Of a stretch of 8,273 bases of DNA, positions 1 to 6,122 are shown in pieces. Below the pieces are notes generated by a model. The model did not search any database and was not told the DNA's origin. It was given only the letters and a program-made list of their open reading frames with translations. The stretch's first letter is position 1. Each line of letters begins with the position of its first letter. The stretch is from Clostridiales bacterium (GTDB lineage: Bacteria > Bacillota > Clostridia > Oscillospirales > CAG-272), in assembly GCA_004554105.1 (NCBI GenBank), contig SFNW01000087.1, forward strand, positions 1 through 8,273. Direction: 5' to 3'. A program made the position numbers and the translations under genes.

Positions 1-240
1 GTCACGACGACTGCGGGCGAGCAGAAGACCTACACGCCTGCCGACCTCAATGCAGCGTATATGTACGGTCAGCAGTTCCTGTTTGACACGACGAAGTATA
101 CGAGCGCAGACGTAACTCTGATTATCAAGCCGTATGCGATCAGTCTCGACGGCAGCACGACCTACTACGGCGATGAGATTACGCTGTCTGAGGAAGTCTG
201 CTTCGCCAAGGGCACGCACCTGTTCAAGGACGGTCAGTAA
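1..240 (+). CDS. C-terminal end of an unrecognised, probably extracellular protein (5' truncated)
   Basis: Frame 1 is open from the first base to TAA at 238-240, giving the last 79 residues of a longer protein. The start lies outside the window, so a signal peptide cannot be checked. The visible part is rich in Thr, Tyr, Asp and Gly, with alternating hydrophobic/polar stretches (for example DVTLIIKPYAISLDGSTTYYG) that look like beta strands joined by a turn. This resembles the last strands of an Ig/FN3-like extracellular domain, but that is inference and I do not recognise the family. There is one Cys and no membrane segment or LPXTG-like anchor, so any anchoring would be upstream. The stop is followed at once by GGGAGGAAG, the ribosome binding site of the next small gene, so the two are very likely co-transcribed. 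That the frame is coding is fairly secure; the function is not. Confidence 0.75.
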   Translation, partial: VTTTAGEQKTYTPADLNAAYMYGQQFLFDTTKYTSADVTLIIKPYAISLDGSTTYYGDEITLSEEVCFAKGTHLFKDGQ

Positions 241-254
241 GGGAGGAAGACGCA

Positions 255-419
255 ATGAAACAGTACACAAGACCTACGCTTAACCTGATTGACGTTGATG
301 TCAGGGACATTCTGCTTGTGAGCGGTGAAGGCGGACTGACGGTCGACGAGAACGTCGGCGACGTCTCCGGCGACCCGATTATCTTCTCAAGCAGTTCTGT
401 CGACGTCTTCGGCGAATAA
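255..419 (+). CDS. 54-aa acidic small protein, function unknown
   Basis: The ATG at 255 is preceded by GGGAGGAAG (241-249) with a 5-nt spacer, a strong ribosome binding site, and starts 14 nt after the upstream stop. The product runs from MKQYTRPTLN to SVDVFGE and ends at TAA 417-419. It has about ten acidic residues against three basic ones, no Cys and no membrane segment. The basic, Pro-containing start (Lys2, Arg6, Pro7) is followed by Asp13/Asp15/Asp18, a hydrophobic ILLVSGEGG segment (19-27), and an acidic Ser-rich tail with SSSS at 45-48. The N-terminal pattern MKxYxxPxLxxxxxxxxDxLxxSG is one I associate from memory with small hypothetical proteins of Clostridia; no function is known to me. 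A leader/core-like peptide or a partner of the upstream exported protein are possible but untested. A strong intrinsic terminator follows, so it is the last gene of its operon. Confidence 0.72.
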   Translation: MKQYTRPTLNLIDVDVRDILLVSGEGGLTVDENVGDVSGDPIIFSSSSVDVFGE

Positions 420-434
420 GCAAATCCACAATGC

Positions 435-466
435 AAAAAAACAGCGGGGAAACCCGCTGTTTTTTT
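435..466 (+). terminator. Intrinsic terminator after the 54-aa gene
   Basis: A perfect 8-bp stem ACAGCGGG (441-448) / CCCGCTGT (453-460) closes a GAAA loop, is preceded by six A and followed by T460-T466. The stop codon of the small gene is 15 nt upstream. The A-tract/T-tract symmetry means it could also act on minus-strand transcripts running through from the convergent gene. Confidence 0.93.
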
Positions 467-476
467 GCGGAAACAG

Positions 477-512
477 AACAGCAGAGGAAGGCAAATGCCT
501 TCCTCTGCTGTT
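477..512 (-). terminator. Long hairpin, likely terminator of the SGNH-dockerin gene
   Basis: A perfect 16-bp inverted repeat (477-492 with 497-512) encloses the 4-nt loop AAAT and lies 21 nt beyond the minus-strand stop codon at 534. In minus-strand orientation the stem is followed by TTCTGTTTCC, a moderate rather than ideal U-tract. The stronger A/T-flanked hairpin at 435-466 lies next in line and may serve as a second stop. Together the two hairpins insulate the convergent genes. Confidence 0.8.
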
Positions 513-533
513 TGCTTTAAATTGAATTTGTTG

Positions 534-3359
534 TCAGTCCTGAATGCGTCTGAGCAGCCACAGTACATCGGTGAGCGTAGGCGCGGTGCGGTCGAAGAAG
601 TAGACGCTCTGTCCCGCGTCGACGCCGCCGAGCGTGCCGCAGAGCAGTTCGAGTGCGTCGACGATGTCCAGCGTTCCGTTTGCGTCCATGTCGCCGCTCA
701 CAATCGTGTCGGCGGTTGTCGTAAGGGTTACACTGCCGGTGTTGTTTGACGGTGCGTAGTCAATGAGACTTGTGCGCGAGCCGATATACGCGAAATCGCG
801 CAGCGGCAGTGACGTGTTCCAGCCCGAAACCTCCGCCGTGATGCTGCCCGTGAGGTAGTTCATGCCCGAAACTGCGGCATACAGATTTGTCTGCCCGGTC
901 GCACCCGCTCTGCCGACAATCGAGGCGTTGCCGCCGACAGTCAGCGTCATATTGCCGCTGTAAGTGCCGATCGGCGCGGCAGACGCCGTGCGGCGGTTGC
1001 CTCCGAAGAAGATACTCCATGTGCCGGCATTGACGGTTATCGTGCAATCGCGATCACTCGATGCGCTTGTAGCGGTGTCAAAATAGACAGTGTCGGCGGG
1101 GTCAACCGTCCGCACATCGCCAAAGACTGCGTTGCCCGCGTAGAAGTGCCATGTACCTGTGAAGCTGACAGTTTCGCGAATCTCCACATCGTTGTAGCGG
1201 CAAATCAATGCCGCGCTACTGGCGCCGCTCTCCACCGTGAGGTTGTCGAGAACGAGTGGGCTGCCGACCTTGAGCGTTTGAACCTTTTTCAGTAAGAGCT
1301 TCGCGCCTGTCCCCTCGCCGACAATCGTCAGCTTTGAGGGACTCATCGGCATTGATACGCTGCTGTAGGCTTCTACTTCTTCTTCCAAAAGCTTATTGTC
1401 GTTCGGATAGGTCAGCGTGCCGACAACGTGCATCGTTACGTCTTCGCCGATTGCCATACGGTCAATGGCATAGGACAGATAGGAAATCGGGTCGTCCGCC
1501 GTTCCCGCGCCGAACGGCGTACCGTCGTCCGAAACGTAAATATCGGTCAGGCGGAAGCCCTCGACTGCCGTGACGCCGTTAAAGACGGCGTCATAGATTT
1601 TCTGCGCCATGATGCCGTAGCCCTCTTTGTGCGGGTGAATGTTATCCGAGGACAGGAAATTGCCCGCCTTGGTCGCTTCATAGGTCAGCGCATAGAGGTC
1701 GACGAAGACGTATTTTCCGTTGTCTGCCGCGTTCAGCGTCTCGGTAATCTGCGCCTGCAGGGGGCGAATGACCGAGGAGGCGCGCAGCGAGCTGACGCTC
1801 TGCCCGTTGCGGTGGGTTGCATTGGTGACAAAGACGGTTTTTGTCTCGGGATTGTCGCCGACCGCCTTGATATACGCGCTGTATTCGTTGACAAACCATT
1901 CTTCCGAGCCGTTCGACGCGCCCGCCGCGCTTGCGTCGTTCGTGCCGAGCGCAAAGACGACATAGTCCGCGCCGCTCTCATAAATCGAGAGCGTATGCGC
2001 CAGCGTACCGGGAAAATAAATGACATTTCCCGTCATTGTCATGCCGCCCGAGGAAATGCCGAAGTTGGCGACGAGGACGTCCTCGCCCTTATCCTGCACA
2101 AGCTTTGCAAGCTGCGCGGGATAGGAGTATTTCGTACTGTCGAGATACGAGCCGTCATCAAATTTGCAGTAGCCCTCGGTAATGCTGTCGCCGATGCAGG
2201 CAATGCGGACAGGCTCGGTATAGCTCTGCGCCTCGCCGTTGACGCTGTCAAAGCACTTTACAGTCAAATCGAGCGCGGTCGGATAGCTGAGCGTCGCCGA
2301 CTTGCTCTCGCCGGGGTACGCCTTGACCGCCGTCGCGTCGACAACCGTCCCTGCGGCAAAAGTCGGCGTGCCCGTAACCGTCACATCGAAGTTGCCGCGC
2401 ACGACCTGTGCATGGCTGACCTGCTGCTGATACGCCGAGATCAGTCCGCCCTTAAATACACCGCCCGAAATGTTCAGCGCAAGGTCACCGTCGATGGCAT
2501 AATACTTCTTATCCGACGCCGTCAGGGTCGAATAGCGCGAGCCGTTCTGCGCAATGTTTCTGCGGCGTCCCTGCATGAAGACCGGCACGTTGAAAATGCC
2601 GCCCGTGATATTCAGCGTCGCGTCGTCAGCGAGAATCGCATCGCCGGAGACCGAGAAGCCGTAATACATCTGATTGTTTGAGTCAATATCGTAGCTGCCC
2701 ACGGTGCCGAAAATGCCGCCGTTTACCGTGACGGTAATCGGTGCGGCAATCGCGCCGACAAAGTTTGTTCCGCTTGTCCGGAAGCTGCCGCCGTTAAAAA
2801 TTGCAAAGTCGCCGCCGTTTACCGTAATCGAATAGGGCAGCTCGGTGATGCAATCCGCGTTGGTTTCGACCTCGCCTGCGTGTACGCCGCCGAAGAAGTC
2901 CAGTGCCGCGCTGCTGCCGCCGCTCTTTGCGACCGAGAAATTCTCACCGAAGACGACGTTGTTAAAACCGCCGAACATGAAGACGGCATAGTTCCCCGTC
3001 ACATCAAACGGCAAATCAAAGGTCACGGTGTTGTCGTTTGTGTTCTTGGCAAGCTGGAAACGCTGCTTCAGCAGCAGCTTTGCGCCGTTTACGGCGGAAA
3101 AGGTCAAATCGCCGCTCTGCTCGGGCACGGTGGTTTTTGCCGAAACCGTCGTGTCACCCGCAAGGACGATTTCGCCGCCCCTGCCGTCAAGCGCGTCGAT
3201 TGCCGCAGACAGGCTGCCGAGTGGGCTTTGGGCACTCGTGCCGTCGCCCGTGCCGCCGTCGGCAACAAAGATTTGCACATCTGCCGCGCCGACCGTCAGC
3301 GCAAGAAGCGATGCGGTCAATGCGAGCGTCAACGCAAGCGATAACAGGAATTTTTTCAT
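534..3359 (-). CDS. Secreted SGNH/GDSL hydrolase flanked by two beta-solenoid-like regions, with C-terminal dockerin-like module
   Basis: A 941-aa exported protein, probably a carbohydrate or acyl esterase acting outside the cell. Residues 1-25 form a signal peptide (MKKF, Leu/Ala-rich core, likely cleavage after VGA). Residues about 30-340 carry repeats of the type ITVNGGxF (near 178, 209, 249, 295, 326), suggesting a right-handed beta-solenoid. The SGNH hydrolase spans about 384-595: IGDS with nucleophile Ser392, block II Gly434, GTND (472-475, Asn474) and DxxH with Asp572 and His575. A second solenoid-like region (about 605-885) matches the first. Residues 889-941 form a dockerin-like module: GDMDANGTLDIVDAL is a good first repeat, but the second has lost its calcium ligands. 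The ATG is preceded by GAGGTG (5-nt spacer) and a SigA-like promoter. Type of enzyme is secure; substrate is unknown (acetyl-xylan or pectin esterase are candidates). Confidence 0.9.
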   Translation of the reverse strand: MKKFLLSLALTLALTASLLALTVGAADVQIFVADGGTGDGTSAQSPLGSLSAAIDALDGRGGEIVLAGDTTVSAKTTVPEQSGDLTFSAVNGAKLLLKQRFQLAKNTNDNTVTFDLPFDVTGNYAVFMFGGFNNVVFGENFSVAKSGGSSAALDFFGGVHAGEVETNADCITELPYSITVNGGDFAIFNGGSFRTSGTNFVGAIAAPITVTVNGGIFGTVGSYDIDSNNQMYYGFSVSGDAILADDATLNITGGIFNVPVFMQGRRRNIAQNGSRYSTLTASDKKYYAIDGDLALNISGGVFKGGLISAYQQQVSHAQVVRGNFDVTVTGTPTFAAGTVVDATAVKAYPGESKSATLSYPTALDLTVKCFDSVNGEAQSYTEPVRIACIGDSITEGYCKFDDGSYLDSTKYSYPAQLAKLVQDKGEDVLVANFGISSGGMTMTGNVIYFPGTLAHTLSIYESGADYVVFALGTNDASAAGASNGSEEWFVNEYSAYIKAVGDNPETKTVFVTNATHRNGQSVSSLRASSVIRPLQAQITETLNAADNGKYVFVDLYALTYEATKAGNFLSSDNIHPHKEGYGIMAQKIYDAVFNGVTAVEGFRLTDIYVSDDGTPFGAGTADDPISYLSYAIDRMAIGEDVTMHVVGTLTYPNDNKLLEEEVEAYSSVSMPMSPSKLTIVGEGTGAKLLLKKVQTLKVGSPLVLDNLTVESGASSAALICRYNDVEIRETVSFTGTWHFYAGNAVFGDVRTVDPADTVYFDTATSASSDRDCTITVNAGTWSIFFGGNRRTASAAPIGTYSGNMTLTVGGNASIVGRAGATGQTNLYAAVSGMNYLTGSITAEVSGWNTSLPLRDFAYIGSRTSLIDYAPSNNTGSVTLTTTADTIVSGDMDANGTLDIVDALELLCGTLGGVDAGQSVYFFDRTAPTLTDVLWLLRRIQD

Positions 3360-3401
3360 GGAAACACCTCATCTCAGAATAATTTCCGTCTCTCTGTTTC
3401 C

Positions 3402-3430
3402 ATTGTATAGTACGGCACGCGGCTCGTCAA
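3402..3430 (-). promoter_or_regulatory. SigA-like promoter of the SGNH-dockerin gene
   Basis: Read on the minus strand, TTGACG (3425-3430) and TACAAT (3402-3407) are separated by exactly 17 bp, 42 nt from the -10 to the ATG. This is close to the SigA consensus and predicts a short 5' leader of roughly 35 nt. The adjacent region 3431-3520 shows no further feature I can support. Confidence 0.8.
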
Positions 3431-3520
3431 CTCAATTTCCCGTTGATTTTTACAAAAGAATTTACCCTTTTTAAGGAGAAAGCATCATTTTTCACAAATC
3501 TCCCGCCGCGCGGAAACGCA

Positions 3521-3549
3521 AAAAGCGGCAGGAAGCTTCCGCCGCTTTT
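3521..3549 (-). terminator. Intrinsic terminator after the permease gene
   Basis: AAAAGCGGC (3521-3529) pairs with GCCGCTTTT (3541-3549). The inner GGAA-GC-TTCC (3531-3540) extends the stem, with A3530 bulged. On the minus strand the stem ends in TTTTT followed by GCG, and the hairpin lies 30 nt beyond the permease stop at 3579, marking the end of the Bce-type module. Confidence 0.9.
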
Positions 3550-3578
3550 GAATGACGAAAAGAGAGAGAACAACCGAA

Positions 3579-5252
3579 TCACGCTTCCCGTTCGCCGCCG
3601 ACGATGTCGCAGTATGCGCCTGCGGTAATGCGGTAGACCAGCGTATACAGCAGAGCAAAGACCGAAAAACTGACGAGCGTTGTCGTCGCGAAAAGCGCGA
3701 CATTGTTCAGCGCGAAGAGCGACAGCAGCTTGCGAATCATCGGAAAGGCAAACGCAAGATGAACGCCCGCGAGGAGGAGCGGCAGGTAAAAGACGGTCAG
3801 CATCTGCGAATTGACGCTGCTCCGAATCTCGCGCGCCGTCATGCCGACCTTCTGCATGATGGCAAAGCGCGCCCTGTCCTCGCTCGCCTCGGTAATCTGC
3901 TTGTAGTACAGAATCAGCACGGCGGCGCAGATGAACACCGCAGACAGGAGAATGCCGAGATAGAACAGCCCGCCAAATGTGCCGTAGAAATCGTCGCGTT
4001 CGACCGCCTTGCTGATAATGATACAGGAATCAAAATTCGCGTCTTCGACGCTGTCGCCCTGAAAGCGTATGCGAAAGGCGCGTCGGAGCGCAGCCTGCCT
4101 GTCCTCATCCGCAGAGGTGTCGAAAGAGAGCGTATAGCTTTCCCGCGATGCGTCATGCGAAGCAGCGTCGCGTGCTTCGGTGAGATTCTCGATCCGCACG
4201 CCGCACGCGTCCGCTTCGGCAAGAACGGCACTGCGAAGTGCGTCCGTATCTTCCGCGGCAAGCACCGGCAGAACAAATTCAAGCCGAAAATCGTTCGGAT
4301 AGCGCGCGTTGATTGCGTCCTCCTCTCCGAAATAGAGGCAGGTCGTGGATGAAATCATCACCAGCACCATCGTCGCGAGAATGCAGACCGAAGCAAGTCC
4401 CGCGCCGCTCCGCTTCATGCGGAACGCCATCGAGGAAACCGAGACAAAATGTGCGGGCTTGTAGTAATAGCGCTTGTTCTTCTGCAAAATGCGACAGAGC
4501 AGCACCGAGCCGCTGACAAAGACAAGATAAGTACCGATAATCACCAGCACAACCGCGACGAAAAAGAGGAAAATCGCCGCCACGGGGTCTTGAATCATGA
4601 CGGCCGTCGCATAGGCGCCGGCGAGAATCACCGCGCCGAGCAGGCCGAGCACCCAGTTTGCCCGCGGAGGCTTTTCGCCGACATTTTCGCTGTCGAGCAG
4701 TGCCGCCGTGCTTGAAAAGCGCACCTGACGAAGCGAATCGAGAAAGAGCAGCAAGAAGATAATCCCGAAGGTCGCTGCGCACTCGCCGATTGCCGCAAAC
4801 GAGACCGACAGCGTATAGCCCGCCGCGCCGTTTGTAATGCGGAACAACCCAAGCTCGGCGAGCTTGGAAAACGCCGCGCCGCAAAGCAGCCCGACAGCGA
4901 GCGAAACGGCAGCAACCAGCAACGTCTCCCAAAAGAGAATCACGCCGATGTTCGACTTGCCCATGCCGAGGATATTATACAGCCCAAACTCCTTTTTGCG
5001 CCTGCGCATGAGAAAGGCGTGCGTATAGAACAGAAAAACGGCGGCAAAAACCGCAATAACGCCCTTGCCGAGCTGCATAATCGCGCGCAATGTCGCGCCG
5101 CCCGACAGATTATTCAGCCCTTCGTCGCGGTAGAGGAAGAGAAGAATATAGTGCATCATGACCATGCCGATACAAGTCAGGATATAGGGAATATACAGCC
5201 TGCGGTTGCGGCGAATGCCGTCAAAGGCAAGGTGGAGATAGAGCGTTTTCAT
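3579..5252 (-). CDS. Bce-type ABC transporter permease (FtsX-like)
   Basis: A 557-aa integral membrane protein, the permease of a BceAB-type transporter that senses and counteracts cell-wall-active peptides. About ten hydrophobic segments are visible, near 20-40, 66-82, 104-126, 150-172, 201-218, 226-254, 286-306, 426-450, 484-505 and 520-541. A hydrophilic domain of about 120 residues (307-425) lies between TM7 and TM8, the place where BceB proteins carry their large extracellular domain; here it seems shorter than the roughly 200 residues of characterised BceB. FtsX-type coupling motifs are seen after TM2 (RRKKEFGLYNILGMGKSNI) and after TM8 (RARFAIMQKVGMTAREI). I chose the ATG at 5252 because it overlaps the ATPase stop as ATGA and has GGGAGGGAAGG just upstream; the frame stays open further upstream only inside the ATPase gene. 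Class is secure; the substrate peptide is unknown. Confidence 0.92.
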   Translation of the reverse strand: MKTLYLHLAFDGIRRNRRLYIPYILTCIGMVMMHYILLFLYRDEGLNNLSGGATLRAIMQLGKGVIAVFAAVFLFYTHAFLMRRRKKEFGLYNILGMGKSNIGVILFWETLLVAAVSLAVGLLCGAAFSKLAELGLFRITNGAAGYTLSVSFAAIGECAATFGIIFLLLFLDSLRQVRFSSTAALLDSENVGEKPPRANWVLGLLGAVILAGAYATAVMIQDPVAAIFLFFVAVVLVIIGTYLVFVSGSVLLCRILQKNKRYYYKPAHFVSVSSMAFRMKRSGAGLASVCILATMVLVMISSTTCLYFGEEDAINARYPNDFRLEFVLPVLAAEDTDALRSAVLAEADACGVRIENLTEARDAASHDASRESYTLSFDTSADEDRQAALRRAFRIRFQGDSVEDANFDSCIIISKAVERDDFYGTFGGLFYLGILLSAVFICAAVLILYYKQITEASEDRARFAIMQKVGMTAREIRSSVNSQMLTVFYLPLLLAGVHLAFAFPMIRKLLSLFALNNVALFATTTLVSFSVFALLYTLVYRITAGAYCDIVGGEREA

Positions 5253-6013
5253 TCGACCTTCCCTCCCGAGGCAAGCAGGGTCAGCGTGTCGGAAATGCGC
5301 TGATAAAACTGCTCGTCGCTTCCGTCGCCGCGATAAAGCTGATGAAACACCTCGCCGTCGCGGATAAACAGCACGCGCCCCGCGGTGCTTGCCGCCCGCA
5401 CCGAATGTGTCACCATCAAAACCGTCTGCCCGAGGCGGTTGATATCGCAAAACAGGCGAAGCAATTCGTCCGCCGCGCGCGAATCGAGCGCACCGGTCGG
5501 CTCGTCGGCGAGGAGCAGTTTCGGCGCGGTGATGATCGCGCGGGCGACGGCGGCGCGCTGCTTCTGCCCGCCCGAAATCTCGTAGGGGTACTTCTTCAGA
5601 ATCTCGGTGATGCCGAGCCGCTGCGCAATCGGCAGCAGCCGCCCATTCATTTCCTTGTAGCTCTTCCCCGCCAAGACGAGCGGCAGATAGATGTTGTCCT
5701 CGACCGAGAGCGTGTCGAGCAGGTTAAATTCCTGAAACACAAAGCCGAGATTGTCCCGCCGAAAGGCGGCGAGCGCGGCGTCGCCGACGCTCGCCAACTC
5801 CTTGCCGTCGAGGATTACACTGCCTCCGGTCGGCTTGTCGAGCGCGGCTAAGATATTGAGCAGCGTCGTCTTGCCCGAGCCGGATTCACCCATGACGGCG
5901 ACGTATTCGCCCTCCTCCACGGTGAAATTCACATTCCGCAGCGCCTCGACCCGACTGCCGCCGAAGCGGGAGACGTAGACCTTTTTCAGATTTTTGACTT
6001 CCAGAATCCGCAT
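5249..6013 (-). CDS. Bce-type ABC transporter ATP-binding protein
   Basis: A 254-aa cytoplasmic ATPase of the MacB/LolD/BceA type that energises the adjacent permease. Visible motifs: Walker A GESGSGKT (42-49), Q-loop Gln94 in VFQEFNLL, signature SGGQKQR (147-153), Walker B LLLADEPTG (166-174) with Glu171, D-loop ALDS (175-178) and H-loop His203. The length fits BceA. The ATG at 6013 was chosen because GGAGG lies 8 nt upstream and the protein then starts with MRILEVKNLKK, typical for the family; an in-frame ATG at 6076 would add 21 residues unlike the family and would lie inside the proposed promoter. The stop overlaps the permease start by 4 nt (ATGA), indicating translational coupling. The 109-nt gap upstream contains a candidate operator, a -10 and a terminator-like hairpin, so this gene pair probably has its own inducible promoter. 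Confidence 0.95.
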   Translation of the reverse strand: MRILEVKNLKKVYVSRFGGSRVEALRNVNFTVEEGEYVAVMGESGSGKTTLLNILAALDKPTGGSVILDGKELASVGDAALAAFRRDNLGFVFQEFNLLDTLSVEDNIYLPLVLAGKSYKEMNGRLLPIAQRLGITEILKKYPYEISGGQKQRAAVARAIITAPKLLLADEPTGALDSRAADELLRLFCDINRLGQTVLMVTHSVRAASTAGRVLFIRDGEVFHQLYRGDGSDEQFYQRISDTLTLLASGGKVE

Positions 6014-6045
6014 TTGCGTGTCCTCCGTATGTTTTCTACGCTCCC

Positions 6046-6054
6046 ATTGTAGCA
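6046..6054 (-). promoter_or_regulatory. Extended -10 of the proposed transporter promoter, no -35
   Basis: On the minus strand TGC-TACAAT (6046-6054) is an extended -10, 32 nt before the ATPase start codon. At a 17-bp spacing the -35 position (6069-6074) reads GGCGAT, far from TTGACA. A good -10 without a -35 is typical of activator-dependent promoters and fits control by the neighbouring response regulator. Confidence 0.6.
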
Positions 6055-6104
6055 AAAGCGGGAAACGCATCGCCATCGCTTCGGCTTACATTTCCCGCAA
6101 TTTT
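6054..6104 (-). terminator. Terminator-like hairpin between kinase and ATPase genes
   Basis: GCGGGAAA (6058-6065) pairs perfectly with TTTCCCGC (6091-6098). AAAA (6054-6057) and TTTT (6101-6104) can extend the stem across a 2-nt bulge. On the minus strand the 3' arm runs straight into TTTT and then the -10 of the transporter promoter. The 25-nt loop is long for an intrinsic terminator, although GCC/GGC inside it may pair. It would reduce read-through from the regulator/kinase genes into the transporter genes. Confidence 0.45.
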
Positions 6105-6121
6105 CTTACAGTTCTGTAAGA
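6104..6121. promoter_or_regulatory. Candidate BceR-type operator (TTACA-N4-TGTAA)
   Basis: TCTTACAG-TT-CTGTAAGA is a perfect 8+8 bp inverted repeat. Its core TTACA-gttc-TGTAA (6106-6119) matches the TNACA-N4-TGTAA pattern published for BceR-family regulators. It starts 2 nt after the kinase stop codon, and its centre is about 64 bp upstream of the -10 of the proposed transporter promoter. A further TTACA half-site occurs at 6086-6090, exactly 20 bp closer to the promoter, on the same face of the helix. It is not followed by a T-run, so an RNA terminator role is unlikely. Confidence 0.75.
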
Positions 6122-6122
6122 T

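Noticed and set aside
465..749. Plus-strand frame of 94 codons across the intergenic hairpins
   Set aside because: It runs through a terminator and a 16-bp hairpin and then antisense to the dockerin region, with no ribosome binding site or recognisable domain.
1428..2681. Long plus-strand reading frame (417 codons) opposite the SGNH gene
   Set aside because: It is Arg/Val/Ala-rich without any domain pattern, has no convincing ribosome binding site, and lies wholly antisense to a protein with clear catalytic motifs and a signal peptide; it reflects the high GC of the true gene.
3443..3628. AAGGAG at 3473-3478 as a ribosome binding site for a plus-strand gene
   Set aside because: No ATG/GTG/TTG frame with protein-like composition follows at a suitable distance, and the downstream sequence is the permease terminator and 3' end.
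3552..4352. Plus-strand frame (266 codons) beginning near the permease terminator
   Set aside because: Mostly charged low-information sequence antisense to the permease; its start lies within the terminator area and no operon context supports it.
5253..5450. N-terminal extension of the permease to an ATG at 5450
   Set aside because: The 66 extra residues are Arg/Gly-rich, overlap the ATPase gene and do not resemble the family; the ATGA-coupled start at 5252 has a strong ribosome binding site.
6104..6121. Reading the palindrome after the kinase stop as its intrinsic terminator
   Set aside because: On the minus strand it is followed by AAAATTGC rather than a T-run, the stem is AT-rich and the loop would be 2 nt; it fits a DNA operator better.
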